Part shown: positions 17,133-29,900 of the stretch, in pieces
Numbering within the stretch: the first letter of the stretch is position 1
Layout: each line of letters opens with the position of its first letter
Source of the DNA: Triparma columacea
Lineage: Eukaryota > Sar > Bolidophyceae > Parmales > Triparmaceae
Direction of reading: 5' to 3'
DNA length: 32,033 nucleotides
Assembly (NCBI GenBank): GCA_030267965.1
Contig: BRYA01001090.1
Coordinates: 1-32,033 of the forward strand
Notes under the pieces: model-generated
What the model was told of the DNA's origin: nothing
What the model saw: the letters and a program-made list of their open reading frames with translations, nothing else
Databases searched by the model: none
Made by a program: the position numbers and the translations under genes

Positions 17133-18699
17133 ATGTCCTCCTCTTCCCCCCCCCTCTCTGATATTTTGTCAGAATTTCCCCCCCCAACCCACTCCCACCC
17201 CTCAACCTCCTACCAGTCCCTCGAAACCCACCACAGAGGTTCCCTCTTCAAGTTCCGTTCCGCCGCCAAGGCGATAATTTCAGTCCACCGTGAGAAGCAG
17301 TTGGCGTTTCACAAGGTGAAGGAGAAGTGGTCTTCATCAACCGGTCGTAGGGACATTTTCGCAGGCGAGGTTAACGACGCTATCCTTGAGGGTAGGCCTG
17401 GTTCCCCCGTCGGTGAGGTCAACGACGAGCAGAGGAAGGACTGCAGGGAGGTGTTCTATATGCATAATGTTAGGGCTGGTAGGGAGCTCTGCGTGCCCTG
17501 CTTCGACGGGGTTATTACTAGCTTCCAAGGAGTTAGGAGGGAGAAGGAGGGGAGGGCGAGGAGGGTGAGGAGGGAGGTTATTATGAGGGAGGAGAGGATA
17601 AAGAGGGGGAAGGCAGGGGAGGAGGACGAGGAGGAAGAGGTGGAGACGGAGGGCGATAGGATAAGGGAAATAACCGAGGGTAAGCTGAGAAGGATACCCA
17701 TACCGAAGGAGTACAGGAGCCTCCGGTGTCCCTTGTTCATTACGTGGGAGAAGGAGGGAGTCAGAGAGGAGGACGTTTTCATTAGGGGGAAGAAGGGATC
17801 CATGAGACCAGTAGACCTGCAGAAAGAGCTTATTAAAATGGGGTTGGAGGCAGCGGGGGAGAAGAACGACCTGCTGTACCTACCGCTCAGGGAGAATGAG
17901 ATCAGGAGGTTGAAATGTGTCATTGAGGTGAGGAGGGGAGCGAAGGCGGTGAGCGAAGCGAACCGCTTGAAGGGGTTTGGGGTGGGGTGGGGAAGGGGGG
18001 AGTTTAGGGAAAATGGGATGCGGCGGCATACGTGTCCGTTCGTTTCGTTCCTCTCCACCTTAATTGTCTAACTCTCCCTCCCTCCCTCTCCCCCCCCCTC
18101 TCCCCCCCAAGATCCCAGATAATTTCCAGACCCTCTACAACCTCGGTGACTGGTCCCCCTCAATCCACGGTCTCGGGGTACGTTTCGTAGACTCCATAGG
18201 TTCACGTTACTCCGGTTCTTTAATGCCGTCTGAGACTTCCTCGTTAAACGTAACACCTTTGGAGGTTGCTAAGATATTAATGGTAAAGGCAGGGTACGAG
18301 GGTAGGATAACGGAGGGTATAATAAGGACGGCGGTGTTCATGAGGTTCACGACTACCAAGGTGAGAATTTGACAGTGATCCTGGCCCATAATTTTCGAAA
18401 CATTTCTGACCCGATTAATGCGTGTTTTACGCGCGAACGTCGTCTTATTGCAGTGCGAGATGTGTTACGAGGAGTACAGGAAAATAGCAAAGAGGAGGAA
18501 GGAAGGTCCACCCTCGGGTAAGGAAGGGGAGGATGAGTGTAAGGAAGGTTCCCCCTCGGGTAAGGTTGTAGACGAGTTGAAAGATACGTCGACGGTACCT
18601 GAGATTGAGCAGAAGACAACGTCGACGGTACCTGAGATTCAGCAGAAGACAACATCGGGTATATTCGGGTCGTTTGGAAGGATATCTAAGAAGAAGTGA
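17133..18699 (+). CDS. Divergent AMMECR1-domain protein
   Basis: Three exons: 17133-17927, 18112-18360 and 18454-18699. All junctions are phase 0: ATTGAG|GTGAGG...CCCCAAG|ATC and ACCAAG|GTGAGA...ATTGCAG|TGC. The product is 429 residues. AMMECR1-type landmarks appear in order: CVPCFDGVITSFQG (~120-134), CPLFITWEK (~198-206), LPLRENEIRRLKCVIE, then after the first junction DWSPSIHGLGVRFVD, TPLEVAKILMVKAGYEG and YEEYRKI. The family's signature LRGCIG is absent; FIRGKKGSM stands at that place. A ~55-residue strongly charged insertion (RRVRREVIMREERIKRG, EEDEEEEVE) separates the first two blocks. The tail has a duplicated TSTVPEI(E/Q)QKT. AMMECR1 proteins are conserved but their biochemical role is poorly known. 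Domain call by motif order. Stop codon 64 bp from the convergent PSMD5-like gene. Confidence 0.75.
17940..17968 (+). repeat. Intronic GAGCGAAGCGA hairpin element in AMMECR1-like gene
   Basis: Inside intron 1 (17928-18111). The core GAGCGAAGCGA at 17951-17961 is flanked by GCGGT and ACCGC, which pair perfectly. The flanks differ from those in the transporter intron (GCGGC/GCCGC), but pairing is retained in both. Confidence 0.7.
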
Positions 18700-18763
18700 C
18701 TGTTGTCCATTAAACACAAAGAAAGTGTTTTGTTACAGAGGAGGCTACGGACCCACTTCCTTT

Positions 18764-20404
18764 TTATAGAACTTGAACTTCCTGTCCAGTCATACCTCTT
18801 CCCCAGATGCCTCCTTTAACAATTCTTTCCAATCCTCTCTTCTCCTCTTCCCCTAGTCCCCTCCCCCCCGTTTCATATACCTTTTTAATAAGTTCAAACT
18901 TAACCTCCTTCCCGTATACTTCGAATTCATTACCACCACCTTCTAATAACCATTCCTTAACTCCCTTATGTTTTAATAAATCATCCGTCCCTCCCTCGAC
19001 ATCGCAGTATTCAACCGCTAGTAACATAGCCTCGTATCGTATAACGGGGTTTGGGTTTTTACAGTACTTGAATATAACACCAGCACCTGTTGTATTGTTG
19101 CTTTTACCTAAACACTTGATTCTAACACGAAGGTCTGATTTCCATGTTGGGGATGGGTTTGTAGAGTTACGTATGGAGTTTATAACCGCCGCTTTACATT
19201 GTGTGGGTTTGTTATTTAAGTTCATCCATTGGTTTGTAATTCGTGTGTCGAGTTCCGTTATTGTGGTGCAACCGAGGGAGAGGGATGCGCAGGTTGATAT
19301 GAACGATAATGTGTTTGACGGGTTTGTGAAATCCGTTGATGTGCTGAGGTTTAGGACTAGGGATGTTAGGGTGGATTTAAGTAGGGGTGCAGTTGGGGGG
19401 AGGGTGTGGGGGGGGAGGTTTAGGGTTAAGGTGTAGAGTGATGAGAGGAGAGTGTGTGAGGACTGTAGGATTGTCGGGTCGGTCGTTTTGTCGGGGGTGG
19501 TTAAAGCGACCGCGAAGTTTACGAAGGGGGGGGAGAGGAGGTAGTTTGCTACGTCCTCCTTACAGGGGGATGGGGTTGAGGGGGAGAGGGCTGAGGGGAG
19601 GAGGTGGTCTGAGAGGAGGTCGAGGGCTGCGTACTGGAGGAGGGGATCGCGCTCGGACATGGGAGAGGTACCGGAGGCAAGGGAGAGGAGGACGGGGAGT
19701 GGAGAGGAGGGGGAGATGGGAGATGTACGGAAGGTGGGTAGAGGGGAGGCTGGGTTGTTGTGGGAGGTTGTTAGGAGGATGCGGATGTATAGGGTGAGCA
19801 GGCGAAGTAGTAGCGTGGAGGTTCTTGGTGGTTGCGAGGTGGTGCAAAAGTTAGGGAAGGGTAGGTTTGTGGAGGGGATGGTGAAGGGGGGTAGAATGGT
19901 GGTGGGTGAGGGTTGTAGGCAGTTGGTGATGGAGGATGTAATGATATGGGTTATTTTGTTGGTAATTGATGATATATTTGGTGTGTTTGGTGGAGATGGA
20001 GGGAGGTTTGGTGTCTGTGTGTTTGTCTGTATCTGGTTAAGTGTCTGTATGTGTGTTTGTGTTTGTGTTTTGATGATTTGGAGGATAATTTGTTCTGCTT
20101 TTGAAGATATGGCTAAGTCAGCGTCAATATATGCAGCAAATAGTGATTGGATTAGGAGGTCTGACGTATCGATGATATTTGTATCAACAACATCCTCATT
20201 GATTGACGGTTGCACTTCCGTTTGTACGTCTATTGGGCAGATTTGTGTCAGCATTTGGAGAGACTCCTCCACACTCTCGAGCAGCTTGTTCACTTTTTGT
20301 GATGTATTCATTGAAGGATCATTTATAAGGGAGATTATGTAATCATCACGTTCAACAACATCAACCGATGCCGATAAAATCGTAATCATGCTCAAATCTG
20401 ACAT
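18764..20404 (-). CDS. HEAT/armadillo-type protein resembling 26S proteasome assembly chaperone PSMD5 (S5b)
   Basis: 546 residues from the ATG at 20404 (MSDLSMITILSASVDVV). The C-terminal part resembles PSMD5: DPLLQYAALDLLSDHLLPS in the middle, then WKSDLRVRIKCLGKS, NPVIRYEAMLLAVEYCD and GVKEWLLEGG followed by YGKEVKFELIKKVYE. PSMD5 binds the base ATPases and acts as an assembly chaperone or inhibitor of the 26S proteasome; that role is inferred from resemblance only. A low-complexity Thr/Gln/Pro stretch (TQTQTHIQTLNQIQT and onward, ~115-190) interrupts the helical repeats. The frame is open for 84 more codons upstream, and a consensus donor (TTCAG|GTGAGT at 20534/20533) with an acceptor-like TGTCAG just after the chosen ATG means a spliced alternative N-terminus cannot be excluded. 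Confidence 0.6.
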   Translation of the reverse strand: MSDLSMITILSASVDVVERDDYIISLINDPSMNTSQKVNKLLESVEESLQMLTQICPIDVQTEVQPSINEDVVDTNIIDTSDLLIQSLFAAYIDADLAISSKAEQIILQIIKTQTQTHIQTLNQIQTNTQTPNLPPSPPNTPNISSITNKITHIITSSITNCLQPSPTTILPPFTIPSTNLPFPNFCTTSQPPRTSTLLLRLLTLYIRILLTTSHNNPASPLPTFRTSPISPSSPLPVLLSLASGTSPMSERDPLLQYAALDLLSDHLLPSALSPSTPSPCKEDVANYLLSPPFVNFAVALTTPDKTTDPTILQSSHTLLSSLYTLTLNLPPHTLPPTAPLLKSTLTSLVLNLSTSTDFTNPSNTLSFISTCASLSLGCTTITELDTRITNQWMNLNNKPTQCKAAVINSIRNSTNPSPTWKSDLRVRIKCLGKSNNTTGAGVIFKYCKNPNPVIRYEAMLLAVEYCDVEGGTDDLLKHKGVKEWLLEGGGNEFEVYGKEVKFELIKKVYETGGRGLGEEEKRGLERIVKGGIWGRGMTGQEVQVL

Positions 20405-20924
20405 ATTGAGAAGAGGGGAGAAATAGAAAGAGAAGGAGGAGTCCGAGTCGGACAGTCGGACCGAGTCATCAGACAGGAGATTAAAGAAAATCAAGTAACA
20501 AGAGGCTTTCACTCTCTCAAACTCACCTGAATCGAGAGTTAAACACCCGCATCCTCCCGGCCTAAGTAGTGCGCCGCCCCCCGGATCTCTTGCCCAAGAC
20601 AAAGCATCCACAAAGCTTCCAAAAAAGGTTCCCATCGTCGACCTCTCCCGACCCAAGGTCCCAAATCAAAACCTCTACGCACTGCGAATTCGACAAAGTG
20701 AGTAACACAGGGTGGAAGGGTTAATTTGCGGAGGCTGCGTTCTGCGAGACCGCGCAATAAAATGAACTTTGAAGATTCATAGTTGCAGAACATGTCAGAC
20801 CTGGCAATGCCAGCTCAAACATTCTTTCTTCTAGTCTCACCAATTCACCTCCAACCGTATTCCGCAAACGCCCCCAATATCTAACTAAACCATACCCTCG
20901 CCCCACTTCTAACATTCGCGCGCC
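20405..20924. promoter_or_regulatory. Divergent region between PSMD5-like gene and START/XKR-like giant gene
   Basis: 520 bp without a supported gene. On the minus strand it contains a good splice donor at 20533 and C/T-rich sequence down to 20404, compatible with a 5' UTR intron of the PSMD5-like gene. An open minus-strand frame at 20539-20793 has no domain-like features. The plus strand just before 20925 (ATTCGCGCGCCATGG) has a favourable start context for the long gene. Confidence 0.4.
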
Positions 20925-23900
20925 ATGGAATGGACAGGATCTATGCAAGTAAGCAAGGTTGCACCAACCCCCATGCCTACTCCTGCGCCCACAACTCCGC
21001 AGGTAACTGACAGCTCGACGGTTGCGTTAACTCCAGCGCGTACACCTGCGTCAACTACTGCACCTACTCCTGCGTCTACGCTTGCACCCATAACTCCGAA
21101 GCCAACCGACAGCCCAACGTTGGCGGAGCCAACGAAAGCGCCGGAGCCGGAGCCTACTCCAACGTCACCTACTCCTGTGCCTACTCCTGCGTCACCTACT
21201 CCTGCGCCTACGCTTTTGCCTGCGCCTACGCTTGCGCCTGCGCCTACGTTTGCGCTCGCGCCTGCGCCTACGTTTGCGCTCGCGCCTGCGCCTACGTTTG
21301 CGCTCGCGCCTGCGCCTGCGCCTACGCTTGCGCTTGCGCCTGCGCCTACGCTTGCGCTTGCGCCTGCGCCTGCGCCTACGCTTGCGCTTGCGCCTGCGCC
21401 TGCGCCTACGCTTGCGCTTGCGCCTGCGCCTACGCTTGCGCCTACGCTTGCGCTTGCGCCTGCGCCTACGCTTGCGCTTGCGCCTGCGCCTACGCTTGAG
21501 CTTGCGCCTGCGCCTACGCTTGCGCTTGCGCCTGCGCCTGCGCCTACGCTTGCGCCTGCGCCTGCCCCTGCGCCTGCGCCTACGCCTGCGCCTGCGCCTA
21601 CGCCTGTGCCTGCGCCTGCGCCTACGCTTGTGCCTACGCTTGTGCCTGCGCCTGCGCCTACGCTTGTGCCTACGCTTGTGCCTGCGCCTGCGCCTGCGCT
21701 TGCGCTTGCGCCTGCGCCTACGCTTGCGCCTGCGCCTACGCTTGCGCCTGCGCCTACGCTTGCGCCTGCGCCTACGCTTGCGCTTGCACCTGCGCCTACG
21801 CTTGCGCTTGCGCCTGCGCCTACGCTTTCGCCTGCGCCTACTCCTGCGCCTACACATGCGCTTGGGCCTGCGCCTGCGCCTACGCTTGCGCCTATGCCTG
21901 CGCCTACGCTTGCGCCTGCTCCTGCACCTGCACCTACGCTTGCGCTTGGGCCTGCGCCTACGCCTACACTTGCGCCCATGCATTTGAACGACGCTGATAT
22001 GAAGCTCTCTTCCAAAGAGCCCCTCGGGAGCATCGGGCAACACCACGATGAGCATGCTGAGCTTGTCGAAATGCTTATTAACCGAGGCGCCGTAGAAGGC
22101 TTCATTAACAAGACGAATGATAACGGAACAGCAAAGAACCTCAAGTTCGCCGGTGTGATAAACGATGAGCCAGGAAAAGTCCTCGCGTTTCTGCTTGCCG
22201 AATCTGACGAGGGGAAGTTTTACAGGAAAACCCTCTTCGAGTGCTCCAGCACCCATCGTCTCGTCTACTGGCAGCACTTCTCAAACGAGACCTCCACGTT
22301 TGTCGGGTTCCTTTTGGACTTCAGGTTTGTTTCTTCCCACGGAACGACGCACGTTGTTGAGTTGACACCGATTGACGAGTGCGACCTTCCTGATGAGGCG
22401 GCGATGAAGCTCGTCGAGATTCTGGAGTCCGCAGCTAAGGACGTCAAGAGAGGGATCATAGAGGGGGACCTCCACCTCAAAGCGTATGAGTTCGGACAGA
22501 CGGCTGTCTCTCTCATTGGTAGTTTGGAGGCAGAGGAGAGGGTTGTGACGAGGTCAGAATCAGAAGTTAGGATTACAGGCAAGATCAGCAGTGGTCGGAT
22601 TACCGACAAGATCATCAGTGGTCGGATTACCGACAAGATCAGCAGTGGTCGGATTACGAAGAAGATCAGCAGTGGTCGGTACAGTGGTCGGATTACCGAC
22701 AAGATCAGCAGTGGTCGGATTACGAAGAAGATCAGCAGTGGTCGGTACAGTGGCCGGATTACCGACAAGATCAGCAGTGCTTCAATGGGGGGTGGCATTG
22801 AAGCTACCTACGCCTATGCCTCCCTTCAGGGGATCATCGAGGAGGTGAGGAAGAAGTTTAGTCAACCTGACGTAATTGATAACAGGAGGAAGAGACACTT
22901 TGTCGAGGAAGTTCTGCATCACGCGCCCCCTTTGACTGTTGGTGAGAGAGAGACACTCAAAAGTGTTGCTGGTCTGGAACAAGAATTCTACAAGAACGGA
23001 AAGCGGATCACGGGAACCTTGAAGGGAGATATTGACAAGTTCCTCTGGTGGCAAGGAGCAAAACTTTGGGGAGCTTGCCAGTACACAGTCGACATTGCTG
23101 CCCAGGGCCTCCTAGCCTATTTGGTAGAATTGAACACTTACGAGAGATCTCGAATTCACATCACAAAGCATGGCAAGCTGCCAAGGGTCGTCAGGAATGA
23201 CAGTAACAGCAGGAGCACTCAGTACTTGGTTGGCATGCGTTTCCCTGGACTTTACGAGAACCGTATCTTTCAGTCTTGCATTTTGTGGAAGGAATTAAAA
23301 ATGAGGGCAGGCAGATCAGCCTACATGCTGGTGATTAAATCGAACGAAGAAGATCAATTTGCAGACATTGACAAGAGTGGGTTTGTCTTGGCAGAGAGTA
23401 CAGGAGTTCACATTGTTTTAGAAATCTCCCAGAACGTGTGCAGCTACTTGAAGATAGAGACAAACGATCTGAAGATGAACTTGCCCAAGAAAATTCTAGA
23501 AACACTTGCAAATAAACGTTTGAAAGACTCAGCAAGGCTGCAAACCAAGTTCAGGAGGAACGCGAAGACGGTTGATGCAGAGGTCAGGGGGGCCCTAGTG
23601 GAGAGGATGAGGGAAGGGGTTGAGTTGGACAAGTTCCAGAAAGAAATTTTTGAGGAACTTGAAGAGCTGTTCGGTGGGGAGGAGGAAGGAGGGTGGAGAC
23701 CTATCGAGTCACCTTATGAGGGGGTGAAGATGGAGATCAAGTACCAGCAGAAACTTAAGGGACGAAGAAGCGTTGCTCATGGCAAGGCCTGGGGAACAGC
23801 CGATTGTTCTGCAGAGGAAGCTGCTGCGTACTTTTTCGAGTACTGCAGCAGGGAGAGGAACGCCATAAGTCGGGAAGCGGGCAACCCTGCTAGGCTAGAA

Positions 23901-26900
23901 ATAAGGGGAGGGGAGGAGAGCATCAACGAGAAGCTGTTTGCAACAGTGAAGAAAATGCCGTTCTTCCTCTACGACAGGGAGTCTATCTTCAAGCATGTCT
24001 GGCGGAGGAATGAAGATGGAAGTATTACTGTGGCTGTCTACTCTATCGACAAAGCTGTTGACTATGGGATAAGCAGCGCAAAGCTAGTTAAGGGGGTGAC
24101 AATGGCCCTATTCACTGCAACCAACGCAGAGGATGTTGGTGATCAAGAACAGAGCAAACTTGTACTCGCACAGTACGTCGACGCTGGAGGTGTGATCCCG
24201 GTAAATCTTATTAACAAGCAAGTCCCTCTCTTCCTAAAAGCACTCTACGATGTTGTCGATGCCATGAAGAAAGATGAAGAGATTGATAGAGCTGCACTGG
24301 CCTCCCTCACCAACACCATCATACTCAACAAGACCCAAGCTTACACGAAGGAGGAGGATACCGCCATTGCAAATGGACTTGAGTTTTATAATGAGTGCTT
24401 GAGGAGCAAAAGCTTAACGAAGCTCAAAAGCCCAGATGACAGAGTTCGAATGAAACTAGTTCATTTGGAAGGCGAAAGCCTTGCGATGGGATATGCCACC
24501 ACTGTTGTAGACGCAAGTGCCGAGGAGTGTGCTGCGTTTGAGTACAGCATGGACACAAGGGCCGAAAGAAGAAGAGTACTTGACTCAGGCCTCTCCGAAT
24601 TTATTGTAAGAAAGGTGAGCGATCACACTCTCTTCTACATCACATCAAGGGACTTTGGAGTTCCTGGTGTAGCCCGAAGAGCAGGACGCAGCAAAATCAC
24701 TTGGAAAAAACTTGGGAATGGGACCATTGTGATTGACGCTTCAGATACCAATGAACTTTTGAAGGACTACCCAGTGAAGGCAGGGGAGGTGTTAGCAAAG
24801 GTTCACAGCTTTTTGGTATTTAAGCCATTGGAGCCTATTGGAGGAGTGCCACAGACAGCAGTGACCTTCGCATCAAAGGCAGACCTTGGTGGTTTTTTCT
24901 ACTCTTCCATCATGGACAAGATTGCACCAAGGTTTCTTGGAGTAGTCTCATACTTAAGGAAGAAGTTTGACAAGAGTAAAGATGTTGATATCTTCAAGAG
25001 ACAGCAGATTATTAAAAAGCTTGAAGAGATTGCAATTGAGGGAGCACCAGGGATTGAAAGTCACTTCGACGAGATTGATGGAGCTCAAGAGATCAGTAGT
25101 GGGTTGACTGGGCAGACATTGATAAAGGCAGAGAAGGGAATGGGTTGGGGGAAGACTTCAATAAGTGTGAGAGCATCCCACAAGGAAGTTGCAGCATTCT
25201 TCTGGAACCTTGAAAGTGGAGTTGAATCCCAGCTTAAGCTTTACAGAGTCAACAACAAGATACTTGTAATCACAGTTGAACACCAAGGACAATTCACAGC
25301 TATAAGGTTCTCAGAGGCTAGCCAGACGATGACAGACATTGAAATGATGACTAGACATAAGGGTTTAGGAAAAGCTGCCAGCAAAAAGAGTGTAATTAAG
25401 CACCTGAGCATGGCAACTGATGCTGCTTACTACTTTGACAACCTTCTGAAGAGCACAGAAGCAGGGGAACAGGATGGGAGGAGGTTTGGAGAGCAATTGA
25501 TGGAGAGAGTGAAGAAAAGGAATGTTGGGGACAGTAAAGAAGAGGTTGTGAGGGAGTTCATTTCAACAAACAGGGCTCTTGGAGAGCTGACACAAGAATA
25601 CAGCTTCATGGAAGCCCTCTTATGTGCTGTCATCAAGAACAAGCTTAGCCCCACAGAGAAGGTAGAAGGGGCAGCTGCCATATTGGGGGCAGAAGAGGGG
25701 AGGAAAATTGGACAAAGCCTTGCATTGACCTTAGCTACAACACTTACTGCAACTCATGGGGTTGAAGAATGGGCAATTCAATACCCTGCATTAAGAGAAC
25801 TAAGTAAGGAGAAGATTTGGATCCTCCCACTTCTTGAGAGCACCGCATTCAAGCTCATGGAGGAGGTTAGGTGGGGTTTGAAGATGAGGGTGGCAGTTGG
25901 CGCTTTCACAAGCATGGCAGATTTACTCACTGATGTTTATATTACCTACACATTCTTGAGTGCTTCAAGATTGGGTTACTTCATGGCTTCTTTGGCAAGT
26001 CTGACTACCTCTCTTGCAGTTCAGATGCTTTTTGTTTGGGGTCAAAACAGAAAGTTGGGAATGAAGAGGGTGCTGAAGGAGTGGTTGCCTATTCTGCTTG
26101 GATACAAGCCTGCAGTAGATGCCTATAGAGTAACCCAGGGAGGTACATACACTGAGCAAACAGCAAACATGATTGATATGACCGCAATGAAAACCATTGA
26201 GATGTTTGCAGAAGCCATTCCAGGAGTGATAATTCAGGTGATGGCTATAGCAACAACAGTTAAACAAGTAGATATTCAATTTTCAGCTATACTGTCACTT
26301 GCTGTATCCGCCCTTTCTACAGGCTTCATTTCAGCCTCTATCAGCTACGACTTTGACACAAACCCAGGGTTTCGACAGGCATTACCAAACTTTTTTGGTT
26401 TTGTGCCAGCGAGGGGAGCACAACGATCTCTTGTTTTTGTAGCGATGATGCTCTTCTCTTCAGCAATGATTATTGCAAGAAGCACAACCATAGTCCTTCT
26501 TGGGTTGGTTGGCTGGCATTGGGCAGTTCTGTTTTTAGGCAGTGACCTTGCAATCTATTTCTTCGTAAAACTTCTTCAAGGAGACCTTTGGTACTGGTTA
26601 CCCTTGGGTGGAAATATTGAGATTGTGAGTAGCATTGTTGCTAGAGTGCTGGTAAAAGTAGTGACAGACTTCACATCAATTGTACATTTTCGACACCCTC
26701 TTGAGGTCGGCCCAGGATTATGGTGTTTGGGATGTCCAATCTCTTTAATAAGCCTACCTGTAGCGATTGATATCTATCAGAGGCAAGGTGGACAAGAGCA
26801 TATTGTGCAAAGTGCAGTTTTATCTGCCCTAGTACTCATTCTTTTCACAGTTACTGTGATTATTATCTTCTTCGTCAGTATTGACAGGGCATTTTTGCAT

Positions 26901-29900
26901 ACCTTTTTCAACTTCAGAATAACAGGTAAACGTTTTATAACCAATCGCTTCAGAGGAGCAAACAATGATGCCACAAAAGCTGATTGCGCTTTTAACAATA
27001 GCAGACGCCTGATTACTGAAATTGAAGAGGAAGTGAAAGCTTGGGTAGAAGCAAACTGGGAGAGATGGGAGGAGAACAAACCAAAGTGGTTTGATGGTGC
27101 AATAAGAGCTAACGTGCCAGTTGACTTCATTCCAACAACTAGAGATGCAAGAAGAAGGGAGAGTGTAAGGCGTGCAAGTGTAGATGTGGCAGCTGAGGGT
27201 GGTCTAGTAGGTGCTTTGAGAGCAAGTGTCAGAAGAGCAAGTGTTGGCACGGACAACAGAGGTGCACTGATTGCTTCACATGCTGTGAATGATACTACAC
27301 AAGAATACGCAGGTTTAGATCCTAACAAAATAGGAAAGTTGTTGGGTGAGCAACTGTTGGTTGCATTAAATTTCAGGAAGAAGGGAATGGCAAAGGAGGC
27401 GGCAGTGAGGTTATTTATAGGGTCAGACTATGTTCTAAGACAGGCTGCAGAGAAGTATGTGTTTGTCACACCAATGCTTTGCGCTGTTGTCAACAACAAG
27501 CTGCACAGGATGAGGAAGGTGGAGGGGGCAGCAAAGGACCTGGAGAAGAAGGACGGGAAGGAGATCGGCGAAAGCCTAGCGTCGACATTGGCAACTACTA
27601 CGGAGGTGCAATCCGCTGTCGATGAGTGGATGCACCAGTTCCCTGCTCTGAAGAAGCTTGACAAAGAGTACAGCTGGTTCCGACCTATGCTCGAGACGAT
27701 TGGCTTCAAGCTGATGGAGGAAGTCCCTTGGGGTGTCAAGATGAGAGTGACAGTGGGAGCTTTCACAAGCATGACTGATTTGGTGACTGATGTGTATGTG
27801 ACGTACATGTTTAGGAGCGATAAGAAATATGGGTACTTCAAAGCTTCTTTGGCAAGTTTGATGGTTTCAATTGGGCTTCAGATGCTTTGTGTTTGGTTTC
27901 AGAACAAGAAGTTAGGGATGAAGAAGATGGTGCAAGAGTGGACACCAATCTTGCTTGGGTACAAGCCTGCTGTTGATGCTTACAGGGTGGCAACTGGAGC
28001 AAAGCAAGAGGCTGGTGCTGCACTTCCACCAATAACGGAGATGACAGGTATGAAATGTATAGAGATGTTTGCAGAGGCAATCCCTGGAGTGATCATCCAA
28101 CTTATGGCTATAGCAACAAGTGACAAAGATGTTAGAACTACAGCATGGCTTTCAGTTGCAGTGTCAGCAATCACAACAGGCTTTGCCTCTGCAACAATTA
28201 GTTATGATTTCGATACAAACCCTGCTACGAGGAGGACGTCACCAGACTTCTATGGGTATATACCAGCAAAAGCAAGCAATAGAACAATAGTATTTGTGTC
28301 CATGCTGCTGTACACTGCAGGGATGCTTCTAATAAGGTGTACAACGATAGTTCTTCTTGGGTTGATTGGAGGTAGTTGGGCATTTCTCTACATTGGAGCT
28401 GACCTTGGTCTGTACTTTGTGGTTAAGATATTGAGGGGAGACTTTTGGTACTGGATACCATTGGGGGGTCATGCAGAGATTGTTTCTAGCATTCTAATGA
28501 GAGTGATGATAAAGATCATTACAGACTTCACTTCAATTGTGCAGTTTAGACATCCAAATGAAGTTGGGGGAGTCTATTGGTTGTTTGGTCTTCTGTTGAC
28601 AATTGGAAGCCTGCCAGGGTCAATATTCATAGCTTCACCTTATGTTAGTGAGAGAGCAATTGATATTGCGTCATCAATTATGAAGTTTTCCATTCTAATG
28701 ACTATCCTATGCTTTGCTGTCTTCTTTTTGAACATTGAGAGGAAGTACTGGCACACCTTCTGGAGTACACAGAAAGGCAAGGAATTTTCAATGTCACATT
28801 TCCTAAAGGGAGAAAGTGATGCAACAAAGTTTAAAGTCTTTACTCGCTCAAGACATCATTGGATCTCAATTGAAGGAGAAATTAAGGCATGGGTTGAGTT
28901 GAACTGGGCTAAATGGGAAGAGGAAAAGCCAGAATGGTTTACTGATGTGATGAAGGCTAAAGTACCTGTAGATTTTATTCCAGCAGATGGCGATGCTAGA
29001 AGGAGAGAGAGTGTAAGAAGAGCAAGTGTTGATGCTGAAGCTGAGGGTGGTCTAGCAGGTGCTTTGAGATTAAGTATTAGGAGAGCAAGTGTTGGAGGCG
29101 CTACCTTAGATGTTGGCTTGGACAACAGAGGCGCACTGATTGCTTCACATGCTGTGAATGATACTACACAAGAATATGCAGGTTTAGATCCCAACAAAAT
29201 AGGACAGTTTCTTGGTGAGCAACTGTTGGTTGCATTACATTTCAGGAAGAAGGAAATGACAAAGGAGGAAGCATTGAAATTATTTATCGGGTCAAACTAC
29301 GTTTTGAGACAGGCTACAGAGAAATACGCGTTTGTCACACCAATGCTTGGCGCTGTTGTCAAGAACAAGCTGCTTGTGCTTAGGAAGGTAGATGGTAAGG
29401 CAGCAGAGCTTGGGGAGAAGGAGGGAAGGCAGATTGGAGAGTCTCTAGCGAGGAGTTTGGCTATTAATACTCTGCCAGCTGCTGCAGTTGATGCCTTCAT
29501 ATTAAATTTCTCAGCTCTACAGGAGCTTGATGAGGAATATGAGTGGTTCAGACCTATGCTTGAGACAATTAGCTACAAGCTTTTGGAGGAAGTCCCTTGG
29601 GGGTTGAAGGCAAGAGTGACTGTTGGGGCTATCACTAGTATGGCAGATTTGCTGACTGATGTGTATGTGACATACATGTTTTGGAGTGATGGGAAGGATG
29701 GGTACTTCAAGGCTTCTTTAGCAAGTTTGGTAGCGTCTATTGGGTTTCAGATGCTCTTTGTTTGGGGGCAAAACAAGAAGTTTGGGATGAAGAGGGTGGT
29801 GTGGGAGTGGATTCCTATTTTGATCGGATTTAAGCCCGCAGTTGATGCTTACAGGGTAGCAACTGGTTCAAAACTAGAAGTTGGGTCTGCAAATAATCCA

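Noticed and set aside
20539..20793. 84-codon minus-strand frame between the PSMD5-like and giant genes
   Set aside because: No recognisable domain, no clear ATG context and a splice donor nearby; more likely 5' UTR or intergenic.
20909..22277. Long minus-strand frames over the Pro/Ala repeat (Gly/Ala/Val-rich and Arg/Lys-rich products) and a plus-strand Leu/Arg frame
   Set aside because: They exist only because a six-base repeat without stops is open in several frames; none continues into domain-like sequence.
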